A DNA stretch of 64,000 nucleotides from Bacteroides gallinarum DSM 18171 = JCM 13658 (GCF_000374365.1 NZ_KB894115.1:62001-126000); one strand, 5' to 3'; shown: positions 1-10,433, counted from the stretch's first letter. Notes: generated by a model not told the origin, from the letters alone. Made by a program: numbers and translations.

Positions 1-1
1 G

Positions 2-2419
2 AAGATGTTCAACAGCTATTACTGCAATGACGAAAAGCAGGCACGCCCTATTGAGGAACTGATAGAGGCATTTTCAAAATACGGAAACGAAGGATTGAAC
101 GCTGCATGCAGCGAAGAACTACGCTTTACTGCCGAAGAATGGAATGCCATGAACGAAAAAGAGCAGCAGGAAACCCTGATGAACTACCGTATTGCCTATT
201 TAGGCGAAACCATGGTGAATTGGTGTCCGCAACTCGGTACTGTACTTGCCAACGACGAAGTGGTAGACGGCGTATCGGAACGCGGCGGCTTCCCCGTAGT
301 CCAGAAAAAGATGCGCCAATGGTGTCTGCGCGTATCTGCCTATGCACAACGTTTATTGGACGGACTCGATACTATCGACTGGACCGAATCCCTGAAAGAA
401 ACCCAGAAGAACTGGATAGGTCGCAGCGAAGGTGCGGAAATACGATTCAAGGTAAAAGACAGCGATTTGGAATTCACCATTTTTACCACCCGTGCAGATA
501 CCATGTTCGGAGTTACTTTCATGGTACTGGCTCCCGAAAGCGAGCTGGTAGCCCAGGTAACTACTCCGGAACAGAAAAACGATGTAGACGCCTACCTGGA
601 ACGTACCAAGAAACGTACCGAACGCGAACGTATCTCCGACCGCAGCGTAACCGGCGTATTCTCCGGAAGCTATGCTGTCAACCCTTTTACGGGTGATGCA
701 GTGCCTATCTGGATTAGCGATTATGTATTGGCAGGATACGGAACAGGCGCTATCATGGCCGTACCTGCACACGACAGCCGCGACTATGCCTTTGCCAAAC
801 ATTTCAATCTTCCTATCGTTCCACTGGTAGAGGGCTGCGATGTAAGCGAAGAGAGCTTCGATGCCAAAGAGGGTATCGTATGCAATTCCCCGAAAGCGGG
901 CGTGGAACCTTATTGCGACCTCAACCTGAACGGACTGACTATCAAAGAAGCTATCGCCGCCACTAAGAAATATGTGAAAGAGCATAATCTGGGACGCGTA
1001 AAAGTAAACTTCCGCCTGCGCGATGCTATCTTCTCACGCCAACGTTATTGGGGCGAACCGTTCCCGGTTTACTACAAGGACGGCATGCCTTATATGATTG
1101 ACGAAAGCTGCCTGCCGCTGGAACTTCCGGAAGTAGCGAAATTCCTGCCTACCGAAACAGGTGAACCTCCGTTGGGACATGCTACAAAATGGGCTTGGGA
1201 TACAACCAACAAATGTGTAACCGATAACAGCAAAATAGATAATATAACCGTTTTTCCGCTGGAACTGAATACAATGCCGGGATTCGCAGGTTCGAGTGCA
1301 TACTATCTGCGTTATATGGACCCGCGCAACCACACTGCACTGGTAGATAAGAAAACAGATGAATACTGGCGTAACGTAGACCTCTACGTAGGTGGTACGG
1401 AACATGCTACCGGCCACTTGATTTATTCCCGCTTCTGGAACAAATTCCTACACGACCTCGGCATTTCCGCTGTCGAAGAACCGTTCCAGAAATTAGTAAA
1501 CCAGGGTATGATTCAGGGAAGAAGCAACTTTGTGTACCGCATTAAAGATACCAATACATTCGTATCGCTGAATCTGAAAGAACAGTACGACACTACCCCA
1601 CTCCATGTCGATGTCAATATCGTATCCAATGATGTCCTGGACATAGAAGCTTTCAAGGCATGGCGTCCCGAATACGAAACGGCAGAGTTTATCCTGGAAG
1701 ACGGCAAATACATTTGCGGCTGGGCTGTAGAGAAGATGAGCAAATCCATGTTCAACGTCGTTAACCCCGACATGATTGTAGAGAAATACGGTGCGGATAC
1801 GCTTCGTATGTACGAGATGTTCCTCGGCCCCGTAGAACAGTCCAAACCGTGGGATACGAACGGCATAGACGGTGTACATCGTTTTATCAAAAAATTCTGG
1901 TCTTTGTTCTATGACCGTAACGACAATTACCTGGTAACCGACGAACCTGCCGGCAAGGAAGAACTGAAATCCTTGCACAAGCTCATCAAGAAGGTTACAG
2001 GAGATATCGAACAATTCTCTTATAATACAAGTATCAGTGCTTTCATGATTTGTGTAAACGAGCTGTCCGCACTGAAATGCAACAAAAAAGAGATATTGAA
2101 CCAGCTTATCGTTACGTTAGCTCCTTTTGCTCCGCACGTATGCGAAGAATTATGGGAAACGTTAGGCAATACAAGTTCGGTATGCGATGCGCAATGGCCT
2201 GCATACAATGAAGAATACCTGGTAGAAAATACGGTTAACTACACTATTTCATTTAATGGAAAAGCCCGTTTCAACATGGAATTTCCTGCTGATACGGCAT
2301 CGGAGGTTATTCAGGAAGCAGTATTGGCCGACGAGCGCTCCACTAAATGGATAGACGGAAAAAATATCGTCAAGGTAATCGTAGTGCCCAAGAAGATTGT
2401 AAACATTGTTATCAAATAA
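2..2419 (+). CDS. leuS: Leucine--tRNA ligase (3' part; 5' end outside window)
   Basis: Cytoplasmic class Ia aminoacyl-tRNA synthetase that charges tRNA-Leu. The frame is open to the left edge, so the Rossmann N-terminus with the HIGH motif lies outside the window. Visible are the CP1 editing domain ([12 protein letters not shown], then [17 protein letters not shown]) at about residues 160-260 of the visible part, the KMSKS loop (EKMSKSMFN) near residue 577, and the anticodon-binding helical domain towards the C-terminus. The order and spacing are those of bacterial LeuRS, and nothing looks damaged. The YitT-family gene starts 5 bases after its stop, so the two probably share a transcript. Confidence 0.97.
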   Translation, partial: KMFNSYYCNDEKQARPIEELIEAFSKYGNEGLNAACSEELRFTAEEWNAMNEKEQQETLMNYRIAYLGETMVNWCPQLGTVLANDEVVDGVSERGGFPVVQKKMRQWCLRVSAYAQRLLDGLDTIDWTESLKETQKNWIGRSEGAEIRFKVKDSDLEFTIFTTRADTMFGVTFMVLAPESELVAQVTTPEQKNDVDAYLERTKKRTERERISDRSVTGVFSGSYAVNPFTGDAVPIWISDYVLAGYGTGAIMAVPAHDSRDYAFAKHFNLPIVPLVEGCDVSEESFDAKEGIVCNSPKAGVEPYCDLNLNGLTIKEAIAATKKYVKEHNLGRVKVNFRLRDAIFSRQRYWGEPFPVYYKDGMPYMIDESCLPLELPEVAKFLPTETGEPPLGHATKWAWDTTNKCVTDNSKIDNITVFPLELNTMPGFAGSSAYYLRYMDPRNHTALVDKKTDEYWRNVDLYVGGTEHATGHLIYSRFWNKFLHDLGISAVEEPFQKLVNQGMIQGRSNFVYRIKDTNTFVSLNLKEQYDTTPLHVDVNIVSNDVLDIEAFKAWRPEYETAEFILEDGKYICGWAVEKMSKSMFNVVNPDMIVEKYGADTLRMYEMFLGPVEQSKPWDTNGIDGVHRFIKKFWSLFYDRNDNYLVTDEPAGKEELKSLHKLIKKVTGDIEQFSYNTSISAFMICVNELSALKCNKKEILNQLIVTLAPFAPHVCEELWETLGNTSSVCDAQWPAYNEEYLVENTVNYTISFNGKARFNMEFPADTASEVIQEAVLADERSTKWIDGKNIVKVIVVPKKIVNIVIK

Positions 2420-2424
2420 CAAAT

Positions 2425-3327
2425 ATGCAAATTACAAAACCGACTAAAACGGAAGTGATAAGAGAGTTGAAAGACTATATCTTCATCACTTTCGGACTTA
2501 TTTCCTATGCTATGGGATGGGCTGCGTTCCTTATCCCCTATCAGATTACGACCGGCGGTACTACAGGTATCGGAGCTATCATCTATTATGCCACAGGATT
2601 TCCTATCCAATGGTCGTACTTCATCATCAATGCGGTCTTAATGACATTCGCTATCAAGATTTTGGGACCCAAATTCAGCATTAAGACTACGTATGCTATC
2701 TTCGGACTGACTTTCTTTTTGTGGTTTTTCCAGTTATTGGTGAATGGAGCAGACGGAGTGCCTCCGCAAATCCTCGGCCCCGGCCAGGACTTTATGGCCT
2801 GCCTGATAGGCGCTACCATGTGCGGTATCGGTCTGGGTGTCGTATTCAACTGCAATGGAAGTACAGGCGGTACGGATATCATCGCCGCTATTATACACAA
2901 ATACCGGGATGTCACTTTAGGCCGCATGGTTATGGCCTGCGATGTGATTATCATCGGTTCCTGCTATTTCGTATTCAATGATTGGAGGCGGGTCATTTTC
3001 GGTTTTGTAACGTTATTCGTCATCGGTATCGTACTGGATTACATCGTCAACAGCGCACGCCAGTCGGTACAGTTCTTCATCTTCTCCAAAGATTACGAAA
3101 AGATTGCCGACCGTATTATAAAAGAAACCCACCGGGGCGTAACGGTACTCGACGGCATAGGCTGGTACAGCAAACATAATGTAAAAGTATTGGTCGTACT
3201 GGCTTATAAACGCCAGTCCGTCGAAATATTCCGATTAGTCAAAGACGTCGACCCGAATGCTTTTATTTCCCAAAGCTCCGTTATCGGCGTATATGGGGAA
3301 GGTTTCGATAAATTAAAAGGAAAATGA
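2425..3327 (+). CDS. YitT family membrane protein (DUF161/DUF2179)
   Basis: Inner-membrane protein with about five to six hydrophobic segments in its first 210 residues and a soluble C-terminal DUF2179-type domain (about residues 215-300, around the [12 protein letters not shown] stretch). The domain order is the normal one for the YitT family, whose transport role is not settled. The frame is open further upstream inside leuS, but the ATG at 2425, just after the leuS stop, gives a protein that begins like its relatives. It overlaps rdgB by 4 bases (ATGA), which suggests translational coupling in a leuS-yitT-rdgB transcript. Confidence 0.9.
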   Translation: MQITKPTKTEVIRELKDYIFITFGLISYAMGWAAFLIPYQITTGGTTGIGAIIYYATGFPIQWSYFIINAVLMTFAIKILGPKFSIKTTYAIFGLTFFLWFFQLLVNGADGVPPQILGPGQDFMACLIGATMCGIGLGVVFNCNGSTGGTDIIAAIIHKYRDVTLGRMVMACDVIIIGSCYFVFNDWRRVIFGFVTLFVIGIVLDYIVNSARQSVQFFIFSKDYEKIADRIIKETHRGVTVLDGIGWYSKHNVKVLVVLAYKRQSVEIFRLVKDVDPNAFISQSSVIGVYGEGFDKLKGK

Positions 3328-3896
3328 AATTCGTATTTGCAACTAATAACGCACACAAGCTGGAAGAAGTCACTGCTATTCTGGGAAACAAAATAGAGCT
3401 TCTCAGCATGAAAGATATCGGCTGTCATACGGATATTCCCGAAACAGCGGATACGCTCGAAGGAAACGCCTTGTTAAAGGCAAGATACATTTTCGAGCAT
3501 TATCATTCGGACTGTTTTGCCGACGATACCGGCCTGGAAGTAGAAGCCCTGGGCGGAGCTCCGGGAGTATATTCCGCACGTTATGCCGGCAATGCACACG
3601 ATTCGGAAGCCAATATGAAAAAGTTATTGCAGGATATGGAAGGTATAGAAAACCGTAAAGCCCGGTTCCGTACCGTTTTCGCCCTTATCGTCAATGGAAA
3701 GGAACATCTGTTCGAAGGTATCGTAAAAGGCGAAATAACGAAATGCAAACACGGTACTTCAGGTTTCGGATACGACCCTGTTTTCATTCCCGAAGGATAT
3801 ACGCAAACGTATGCTGAAATGGGCAATGAACTGAAAAACAAAATCAGCCACCGGGCATTGGCTACGAATAAGCTTTGCAACTTCCTGGCGAAATAG
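3324..3896 (+). CDS. rdgB: Non-canonical purine NTP pyrophosphatase (RdgB/HAM1)
   Basis: House-cleaning enzyme that hydrolyses dITP, ITP and XTP to monophosphates, keeping deaminated purines out of DNA and RNA. The 190-residue protein has the N-terminal [11 protein letters not shown] nucleotide-binding motif, the [12 protein letters not shown] metal/catalytic segment, [12 protein letters not shown], and the C-terminal GFGYDPVF and SHRALA motifs. Length and motif order are typical of the family. The start overlaps the upstream YitT-family stop by 4 bases. It converges with nadA across a 53-bp gap that holds a hairpin. Confidence 0.96.
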   Translation: MKFVFATNNAHKLEEVTAILGNKIELLSMKDIGCHTDIPETADTLEGNALLKARYIFEHYHSDCFADDTGLEVEALGGAPGVYSARYAGNAHDSEANMKKLLQDMEGIENRKARFRTVFALIVNGKEHLFEGIVKGEITKCKHGTSGFGYDPVFIPEGYTQTYAEMGNELKNKISHRALATNKLCNFLAK

Positions 3897-3905
3897 ATAC
3901 AATCA

Positions 3906-3937
3906 CCGCAGGTTGTAAAATTCCGTGCAACCTGCGG
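3906..3937. terminator. Intergenic hairpin between convergent rdgB and nadA
   Basis: Perfect 10-bp inverted repeat (ccgcaggttg / caacctgcgg) with a 12-base loop in the gap between two convergent genes. It has no strong T-run on either side, so it is a probable bidirectional terminator or 3'-end stabiliser. Confidence 0.6.
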
Positions 3938-3949
3938 CGAACTATATCT

Positions 3950-4888
3950 TTATAAGCCCAGCTTTGCAGAAATCTCCAACATTTTCTTAATCGGTTTCAC
4001 TGCTTTTTCTGCAATTTCCGCCTCTACCCTGATTTCCGGCGATTCATTCTTCAGGCAGTCATAGAGCTTTTCCAACGTATTCAATCTCATGAAATTACAT
4101 TCATTACAAGCACAGGTACTGTCATTGGGAGGAGCCGGAATAAACTTCGTTTGCGGACATTTTCTCCGCATCTCATGCAAAATACCCGATTCCGTGGCAA
4201 CGATGTACTCTTTCTCAGGATGACCGACCGCATACTTCAGTAAAGCAGCCGTAGAACCTACCACGTCCGCCAACTTCAAAACCGTATTCTTACATTCGGG
4301 ATGAGCCAGCACGATTGCACCAGGGTATTGCCGCTTCAGTTCGACAATCTTTTCAACCGAAAATTGCTCGTGCACATGGCATGCCCCGTCCCATAATAAC
4401 ATATTCCTGCCGGTAACGGAGTTTATATAATTTCCCAGGTTCCTGTCGGGACCGAATATTATCTTCTCATCTTCAGGAAAGCTTTCAACGATTTGCCTGG
4501 CATTGGTGGAAGTCACCACTACATCTGTAACAGCTTTCACGGCAGCCGTTGTATTTACATAGGATATAACCGTATATCCGGGATGTTCTTCGACGAACCG
4601 TGCAAACTTATCGGCCGGACAACTGTCAGCAAGCGAACAACCCGCCGCCATATCGGGCACTAAGACCTTTTTGCCGGGACAAAGCACTTTTGCTGTTTCG
4701 CCCATGAAGTGGACGCCGCACATCACTATAATATCAGCTTCCGTCTTTGCCGCCCATTGTGCCAGAGCCAGGCTGTCGCCAACGTAATCGGCTATGTCTT
4801 GTATCTCACCCTTCTGGTAGTAATGTCCCAAGATGACCGCATTCTTCTCTTTCTTCAGTTGCTTGATAGCTTCTATCAGATTATCCAT
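3950..4888 (-). CDS. nadA: Quinolinate synthase NadA
   Basis: 4Fe-4S enzyme that condenses iminoaspartate with dihydroxyacetone phosphate to quinolinate in de novo NAD synthesis. The chosen ATG at 4888 gives 312 residues starting MDNLIEAIKQLKK, matching the usual length. The longer open frame to 5008 adds a lysine/isoleucine-rich stretch unlike NadA. Motifs seen are GHYYQ near the N-terminus, MCGVHFMGETAK, the DMAAGCSLADSC cysteine motif, AHPECK and a late CACNECNFM pair that supplies cluster cysteines. No nadB or nadC is adjacent. Confidence 0.95.
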   Translation of the reverse strand: MDNLIEAIKQLKKEKNAVILGHYYQKGEIQDIADYVGDSLALAQWAAKTEADIIVMCGVHFMGETAKVLCPGKKVLVPDMAAGCSLADSCPADKFARFVEEHPGYTVISYVNTTAAVKAVTDVVVTSTNARQIVESFPEDEKIIFGPDRNLGNYINSVTGRNMLLWDGACHVHEQFSVEKIVELKRQYPGAIVLAHPECKNTVLKLADVVGSTAALLKYAVGHPEKEYIVATESGILHEMRRKCPQTKFIPAPPNDSTCACNECNFMRLNTLEKLYDCLKNESPEIRVEAEIAEKAVKPIKKMLEISAKLGL

Positions 4889-5115
4889 AATAATAATTTT
4901 TATTTCTCTTTCTTTTCTAAAGATCTTTTGATAGTGATGATAGGCTGTTAATAGTGTGGACAAATTAATATGTTTTTTCTTGCCCATGAAGTTATTAGTG
5001 TAAGGCAAAACTTTATCCTTCGATTATTAACGTAAGAAATCAGGGTTATATCTCTTGATAATAAGCCTTCTGTACTTTTATAACTTCGCTTCATTAACAT
5101 CTTGTTGATAAACCG

Positions 5116-5123
5116 CAAAGTTA
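5116..5123 (-). promoter_or_regulatory. Putative -7 element upstream of nadA
   Basis: On the minus strand this reads TAACTTTG, fitting the Bacteroides -7 consensus TAnnTTTG. It lies about 230 bases before the nadA start. No convincing -33 TTTG was found at the right spacing. The 4889-5436 gap is otherwise AT-rich and shows no coding frame. Confidence 0.35.
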
Positions 5124-5331
5124 ATAACTTTACAGAGATTAATCCATGGAATGAGGCTTAAAAATGTGTTTATATAACCTTTGAAAATTTAGTCGAACTT
5201 TTTTGTTTTGTTCGTTATACCCATGCAATATGCGTTACTTTGAATAATGCAAGTATTATTTCTAAAAATCTTTCCCTATGCTATTGACACCTTTTTCAGT
5301 GGTTATTAACAGGGATGTGAACGGAAAGGAG

Positions 5332-5339
5332 TATCTTTG
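5332..5339 (+). promoter_or_regulatory. Putative -7 element upstream of the RNA methyltransferase
   Basis: TATCTTTG is an exact match to the Bacteroides -7 consensus TAnnTTTG. It sits about 115 bases before the ATG at 5455, and the -33 region is weak. Confidence 0.5.
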
Positions 5340-5454
5340 CAAAATCAGATTGCATTAAACTATAAAGGTTCCTGCAGAGGATATAGAACGATGATTTTGA
5401 ATAATCGTCCTGATGCGGGACTTCATGTAATTCAAGGTGAAAAAACTAATTATC

Positions 5455-5985
5455 ATGAATAGAAAGCTTAAGATAACCGAACTGAACCGTATCAGTACGG
5501 AGGAATTTAAAAAGGCTGAAAAGCTTCCGCTTGTAGTTATACTGGATAATATCCGTAGTTTGCATAATATAGGTTCCGTATTTCGTACTTCGGATGCTTT
5601 TCGTATCGAATGTATCTGTTTGTGTGGCATTACAGCTACTCCGCCTCACCCTGAAATGCATAAAACCGCTTTAGGCGCAGAATTTACCGTTGACTGGAAA
5701 TATGTCAGTAACACTGTTGAAGCGGTTGATAACTTTAAGAACGAAGGATATATCGTGTATTCCGTAGAACAGGCGGAAGGCAGTATCATGCTGGATGAAT
5801 TGGTTTTAGAGAAAGGTAAAAAGTATGCCGTAGTAATGGGGAATGAGGTAAAAGGCGTCCAACAGGAAGTTATCGACCATTCCGACGGTTGTATCGAGAT
5901 TCCCCAATACGGTACGAAACACTCTTTGAATGTGTCCGTAACGGCAGGCATCGTTATTTGGGACTTATTCAAAAAATTAAAGTGA
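5455..5985 (+). CDS. TrmH/SpoU-family RNA 2'-O-methyltransferase
   Basis: AdoMet-dependent SPOUT methyltransferase acting on a ribose 2'-OH of tRNA or rRNA; the exact target cannot be read from the sequence. The three SpoU motifs are present: NIGSVFRTSDAF (motif 1), GNEVKGV (motif 2) and LNVSVTAGI near the C-terminus (motif 3). At about 176 residues it is a catalytic domain only, without the N-terminal RNA-binding domain of RlmB/TrmH long forms. A GTG 18 bases upstream is in frame, but the ATG at 5455 gives the better N-terminus. Confidence 0.88.
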   Translation: MNRKLKITELNRISTEEFKKAEKLPLVVILDNIRSLHNIGSVFRTSDAFRIECICLCGITATPPHPEMHKTALGAEFTVDWKYVSNTVEAVDNFKNEGYIVYSVEQAEGSIMLDELVLEKGKKYAVVMGNEVKGVQQEVIDHSDGCIEIPQYGTKHSLNVSVTAGIVIWDLFKKLK

Positions 5986-6216
5986 ATTACCGGTTAATAA
6001 GTAAGAATAACCGTGTTGAAATAAGCGGGTATTTTGTTTTCCGTCTTTTAAATTAACCATTATTTATTTAGGTTATCAACAAACTATTTATTTGTATTAT
6101 AATAGTTTATCGGTTTTATTCCATTGTTAGTAACAAGTTTATCAACCTGATATTAATCATTGGGATTTTCTCTTGGGATAAGCGGTGTCGCTAAAGCAGC
6201 CGTGGTAATGGAATTG

Positions 6217-6831
6217 CTAAAGTTGCCCGCTTTCTATCATTAGAATTACTCTCTCCGTAAGCGCATCGTTTCCGGTAGGGTCATATTGCTTTTTCAGGCT
6301 GGCACCGAATAATGCCGCAAAAGTTTGATAGAATCCCGCTTTAAAAGGTCCCATGAATGCTTTGACCAGTTCATAAGAAGTCGAATTGGTTTGTCTGTCT
6401 ACTAACTTTATCAACAGTTTTCCTTGGGCGAAAGAGAGTTTTTTCATGCGGGGAGTATATTGCTCCTTCAATCCTTTTTCTACGGCTTTAAGATGTTTCT
6501 TACGTTCTTTTTCGGTGGGCAGAGTCTGTAGATACTCATAAGTTTCGATAATGGCGCGGTTGATTTCTTTAGAGATAGGAAGCACTTTTTTCACATCGCG
6601 GATAAGCTTGTAGTACTTCGCCATTTCGCGTTTATTTTTAAATTTAAGTGGTTTAAAGATATATACGGTAGTAAGTTTTACATACGGAATCGTATCGCCG
6701 TTGTATACGCACATGGGAGTAAGATAGACGCTTTTGGATATATCGGTTTCAGGTTGTTGCTGGGCATGGCAAGCCAGGCTTCCCGACAAGAGAAACACTA
6801 TGAGTATTACTATGTTAAACCGCCAGTTCAT
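6217..6831 (-). CDS. DUF4294 domain-containing exported protein
   Basis: Protein of about 204 residues with an N-terminal signal peptide (hydrophobic IVILIVFLLSGSLACHA ending before QQQP), predicted periplasmic. The body, from YNGDTIPYV through KREMAKYYKLIRDVKKVLP to the C-terminal YDPTGNDALTERV, matches the Bacteroidetes DUF4294 family, whose function is unknown. The ATG at 6831 is preferred over 6849 because the signal peptide then starts MNWRFN. A promoter-like TACTTTTG lies only a few bases upstream. It diverges from the helix-hairpin-helix/barrel gene. Confidence 0.85.
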   Translation of the reverse strand: MNWRFNIVILIVFLLSGSLACHAQQQPETDISKSVYLTPMCVYNGDTIPYVKLTTVYIFKPLKFKNKREMAKYYKLIRDVKKVLPISKEINRAIIETYEYLQTLPTEKERKKHLKAVEKGLKEQYTPRMKKLSFAQGKLLIKLVDRQTNSTSYELVKAFMGPFKAGFYQTFAALFGASLKKQYDPTGNDALTERVILMIESGQL

Positions 6832-6835
6832 GCCG

Positions 6836-6843
6836 CAAAAGTA
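6836..6843 (-). promoter_or_regulatory. Putative -7 element directly before the DUF4294 start
   Basis: Minus strand TACTTTTG followed by CGGC and the ATG. It is an exact -7 consensus match placed so close to the start codon that the mRNA would have almost no leader. Confidence 0.5.
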
Positions 6844-6922
6844 CACCATTCTATGGAATGTTGTTGCATTGCTCTCGTTTTTCCTTGTTCAATTAACTAA
6901 TTTAAGGTAACTTCGCTGTTTA

Positions 6923-6930
6923 TAAATTTG
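6923..6930 (+). promoter_or_regulatory. Putative -7 element for the HhH/outer-membrane protein gene
   Basis: TAAATTTG, an exact consensus match, 16 bases before the ATG at 6947. It implies a very short leader. Confidence 0.5.
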
Positions 6931-6946
6931 GAAACACCCTATTTCA

Positions 6947-8971
6947 ATGACAGTAATCAAGGTAGGAGTTTTTATAAGTATGCTGTTAATGACTCCTATG
7001 CTTGTAGCTCAGAATACGGTTGCATCTCCGTGGGAAGAAAATTTGGAACAGCTTTCCATGGACGGAGAAGAAAAAAATTGGGAAGATGAACTGGAAGAAC
7101 TTTCCAATCGCCTGCAAGAACCGGTTAACATTAATTCCGCTACTAAGCGGCAATTAGAAGAATTTCCTTTTCTGACAGAACTTCAGATAGAAAACATTCT
7201 GGCATATGTGTATATACACGGACAAATGCAGACTGTTTACGAATTGCAACTGGTGGAATCGTTGGATAAACAGACTATCGAATTATTAATACCGTTTATT
7301 TGTGTAAAACCTATTGAAGATAATCCCGGTTATCCTTCTTTAAAAAACATATTGAAATATGGCAAACATGAAATACTGGCACGTATGGATGTTCCTTTAT
7401 ATACCCGTAAGGGATATGAAAAAGACTATTCAGGACCTGCCGTTTATCATTCGTTGCGTTACGGTTTTCGTTATGGGGATTATTTTCAGGCAGGTATAGT
7501 AGGAGAGAAGGATGCAGGCGAACCGTTCTTTGCTTTGCAGGATAAGAAAGGGTACGACTATTATTCCTTTTATTGCCTGTTCAAGAATATGAACAGGATA
7601 AAAACACTTGCACTGGGTAATTATAAGCTGAGTTTCGGTCAGGGACTCGTACTCAGTACGGATTTCCGGTTGGGCAAAACCTTCTCCATGTCTACCTCGG
7701 AGTATCGTACGGGAGGAATTCGGAAACACAGCTCTACGGACGAATATAATTATTTTCGTGGAGTAGCGGCAACAGTGGAAATTCTTCGTTTTCTGGAATT
7801 TTCCGCTTTTTATTCGTACCGTTCCATGGACGGCACGTTGAAAGACGAAAAAATCACCTCTATTTATAAAACAGGGCTGCACCGTACGGAAAAGGAAGCA
7901 AACAAAATGAACGCTTTTACCATGCAATCCATGGGCGGCAACCTGACTTATGAAAAGAATAAGCTGAAAGTGGGAATAACAGGTATCTATTACTTTTTCA
8001 ATCATCCTTATGAGCCCGATTTGAAAAAGTACGCAAAATACAATCTGCATGGAAACGATTTTTATAATGTAGGTGTAGATTATAAATATCGCTTGGGAAA
8101 ATTGGTATGGGTAGGAGAGGGGGCAGTAGGAAAAAAAGGATATGCTTTGTTGAACCAGTTGAAATATAAGTTATTAACAGATTATCAACTGCTGTTGATT
8201 CATCGTTATTATTCTTATGATTACTGGTCTTTCTTTTCCCGTTCTTTCGGAGAAAGCGGTACGCCGCAAAATGAAAACGGCTGGTATCTGGCAGTAGAAG
8301 CAACCCCTTTGGCATACTGGAAATTCTTCGCTTCATTGGATTTATTTTCTTTTCCGTGGTTGAAGTATCGCATAAGTAAGCCTTCGCAAGGAATAGACGG
8401 AATGTTCCAGGCGATTTATTCCCCCCGTAGAAATTTGTCCATGTATATTAATTACCGCTATAAACGGAAAGAAAGAGATGTATCGGGAACGGACGGAAAG
8501 ATTACATTGCCCGTTTATCATCATAAATTCCGGTATAGGCTCACATATATGCCGGGAGCTTTTATGTACCGTACTACGATTGATTATAATCATTTCCACC
8601 AGCAAAGCGGAAAAGGATACGAATTCGAAAAAAAACAAGGCTGGCAATGCACGCAATCCTTTGCTTATACTTTTTCCGGCTTTCCCTTAGCCATATCCGT
8701 ACAAGGCATCTATTTCCATACGGACGACTACGATTCGCGCATTTATACTTCCGAAAAAGGGTTGCTCTATACATTTTATACTCCTTCGTACTATGGAAAG
8801 GGTTTTCGTTACTCAGCTCACATACGTTACGATTTGAACAAAGTCTTTATGTTTCTCGTTAAGTTCGGACAAACCGTTTATCGAAACCGTGAAACTATCG
8901 GTTCCGGTAACGATTTGATAAAAGGAAATAAAAAATCGGACTTGCAGATGCAGCTTCGTATTAAGTTTTGA
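6947..8971 (+). CDS. Helix-hairpin-helix domain outer-membrane beta-barrel protein
   Basis: 674 residues with an N-terminal signal peptide (hydrophobic to LVAQN). A ComEA-like helix-hairpin-helix segment follows at about residues 56-115 (PVNINSATKRQLEEFPFL, then a second hairpin). The remaining ~550 residues are tyrosine/phenylalanine-rich alternating strands such as [16 protein letters not shown] and end in LQMQLRIKF, as expected for an outer-membrane barrel. Bacteroidetes encode this fusion widely, but its function is not established; DNA binding or transport at the surface is only a guess from the HhH fold. It stands alone between its own promoter and the radical SAM gene. Confidence 0.8.
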   Translation: MTVIKVGVFISMLLMTPMLVAQNTVASPWEENLEQLSMDGEEKNWEDELEELSNRLQEPVNINSATKRQLEEFPFLTELQIENILAYVYIHGQMQTVYELQLVESLDKQTIELLIPFICVKPIEDNPGYPSLKNILKYGKHEILARMDVPLYTRKGYEKDYSGPAVYHSLRYGFRYGDYFQAGIVGEKDAGEPFFALQDKKGYDYYSFYCLFKNMNRIKTLALGNYKLSFGQGLVLSTDFRLGKTFSMSTSEYRTGGIRKHSSTDEYNYFRGVAATVEILRFLEFSAFYSYRSMDGTLKDEKITSIYKTGLHRTEKEANKMNAFTMQSMGGNLTYEKNKLKVGITGIYYFFNHPYEPDLKKYAKYNLHGNDFYNVGVDYKYRLGKLVWVGEGAVGKKGYALLNQLKYKLLTDYQLLLIHRYYSYDYWSFFSRSFGESGTPQNENGWYLAVEATPLAYWKFFASLDLFSFPWLKYRISKPSQGIDGMFQAIYSPRRNLSMYINYRYKRKERDVSGTDGKITLPVYHHKFRYRLTYMPGAFMYRTTIDYNHFHQQSGKGYEFEKKQGWQCTQSFAYTFSGFPLAISVQGIYFHTDDYDSRIYTSEKGLLYTFYTPSYYGKGFRYSAHIRYDLNKVFMFLVKFGQTVYRNRETIGSGNDLIKGNKKSDLQMQLRIKF

Positions 8972-9015
8972 GTAATAACTACAGTGTTTTTAGGAATATC
9001 TGCATGTTTATTTTC

Positions 9016-9023
9016 TATCTTTG
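9016..9023 (+). promoter_or_regulatory. Putative -7 element for the radical SAM gene
   Basis: TATCTTTG, an exact Bacteroides -7 match about 95 bases before the radical SAM start. A T-rich stretch ending at 8991 could be a poor -33 element. Confidence 0.5.
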
Positions 9024-9117
9024 CCGTGCTGATTAGGTGGTTTGTCTCTGGAATTTTAGAAAGTAAACTACTAAAAGGATATTGAATTTAAATCGCAAAT
9101 TACAAATCATAAATAAA

Positions 9118-9891
9118 ATGACTGTTATTTATCCGTCTCCCATATTCGGCCCTGTTCATTCCCGCCGTTTGGGAGTATCTTTGGGAATCAACCTGTTACC
9201 GGAAGACGGTAAAGTGTGTACTTTCGACTGCATTTATTGTGAATGCGGATTCAACTCCGAGCATCGTCCCAAAAAGCCGCTTCCTACGCGTGAGGAAGTA
9301 CGTACCGCATTGGAAACCCGGCTACAAAAGATGCAAAAGAACGGCCCCGTTCCCGATGTGCTTACTTTTGCGGGAAACGGAGAACCGACCGCACATCCGC
9401 ATTTTCCTGAAATCATAGAAGATACGCTCACCTTGCGCGACAAGTATTTTCCGAAAGCCAAAGTAAGCGTGCTAAGTAATTCTACATTTATCTACCGTCC
9501 TGCCGTATTCGAGGCTTTGAATAAGGTAGATAATAATATTTTGAAGCTGGATACGGTCGATGAAACATATATCCGTACATTAGACCGTCCTACCGGCAAA
9601 TATTCCGTAGCTTCCGTTATCGAAGGCATAAAGGCATTCAAAGGCAATTGCATCATTCAGACTATGTTCCTGAAAGGCGGTTTTCAGGATAAAGACATGG
9701 ATAATACTTCCGATAAGTACGTTTTGCCCTGGTTAGAGGCTGTTAAAGAGATTTCTCCGCGTCAGGTAATGATTTATACTATCGACCGTGAAACTCCCGA
9801 CCACGACCTGCAAAAAGCCACTCACGAAGAGTTAGACCGTATTGCAGCATTGGTAAAAGAGGCGGGGATAGCTGTGAGTGTTTCCTATTGA
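9118..9891 (+). CDS. Radical SAM protein
   Basis: Cytoplasmic 4Fe-4S radical SAM enzyme. The cluster motif is CTFDCIYC (CX3CX2C) at about residues 34-41, preceded by GPVHSRRLGVSLGIN and followed by the AdoMet-binding TFAGNGEPTAHP segment. The start at 9118 (MTVIYPSPIFGP) is chosen because the 12 upstream residues to 9082 look like leader sequence. Small radical SAM proteins of this type lack a C-terminal specificity domain, so no substrate can be assigned. A flavin reductase gene follows after 26 bases and may be cotranscribed. Confidence 0.88.
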   Translation: MTVIYPSPIFGPVHSRRLGVSLGINLLPEDGKVCTFDCIYCECGFNSEHRPKKPLPTREEVRTALETRLQKMQKNGPVPDVLTFAGNGEPTAHPHFPEIIEDTLTLRDKYFPKAKVSVLSNSTFIYRPAVFEALNKVDNNILKLDTVDETYIRTLDRPTGKYSVASVIEGIKAFKGNCIIQTMFLKGGFQDKDMDNTSDKYVLPWLEAVKEISPRQVMIYTIDRETPDHDLQKATHEELDRIAALVKEAGIAVSVSY

Positions 9892-9917
9892 ATTAATAAT
9901 CCTAATAATACATAGTT

Positions 9918-10427
9918 ATGAAATCGGTAGCGATAAAAGACCTTAATGAGAATTTTTTCGAGGCGATAGGCAAGGAATGGATGTTGGTAACAGCAGGCAA
10001 TAAAGAACATTTCAATACGATGACTGCCAGTTGGGGAGGCATAGGCTTTCTTTGGAATAAACCGGTAGTATTTGTTTTTATCCGTCCGGAGCGTTACACT
10101 TTTGAATTTATCGAAAAGCAGGAATACTTCACACTTTCTTTTTTGGGAAAAGAGAACAAAAGCATCTATAATTTCTGCGGAAGCAAATCGGGTAGGGAAG
10201 TGGATAAAGTGAAAGAAACCGGACTAATGCCTGTCGTAACGGATAAAGGAAATATCTTGTTCGAACAAGGACGTTTGAGTTTGGAATGCCGTAAGCTCTT
10301 TATAACGGATATGAAAGAAGAAAATTTTCTGGATTACTCTGTTTATGAGAAATGGTACGGAGGTACTCACGGCAATCTGCACTGTGTTTATGTGGCGGAA
10401 ATTACAGATGCATGGATAGCAGAATAA
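9918..10427 (+). CDS. Flavin reductase family protein (FMN-binding split barrel)
   Basis: 169-residue FMN-binding split-barrel protein of the flavin-reductase-like (DIM6/NTAB) family. Seen are the NTMTASWGGIGFLWNKPV segment that lines the flavin pocket, FVFIRPERYTFEFIE and YFTLSFL. Related proteins reduce flavins with NAD(P)H or bind FMN as small oxidoreductases; the partner here is unknown. It follows the radical SAM gene and is closed by a hairpin terminator. Confidence 0.87.
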   Translation: MKSVAIKDLNENFFEAIGKEWMLVTAGNKEHFNTMTASWGGIGFLWNKPVVFVFIRPERYTFEFIEKQEYFTLSFLGKENKSIYNFCGSKSGREVDKVKETGLMPVVTDKGNILFEQGRLSLECRKLFITDMKEENFLDYSVYEKWYGGTHGNLHCVYVAEITDAWIAE

Positions 10428-10433
10428 AAACAT

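Noticed and set aside
126..2208. Open frames antisense or out of frame to leuS
   Set aside because: They are shadows of a well-supported synthetase frame and show no family motif or start region of their own.
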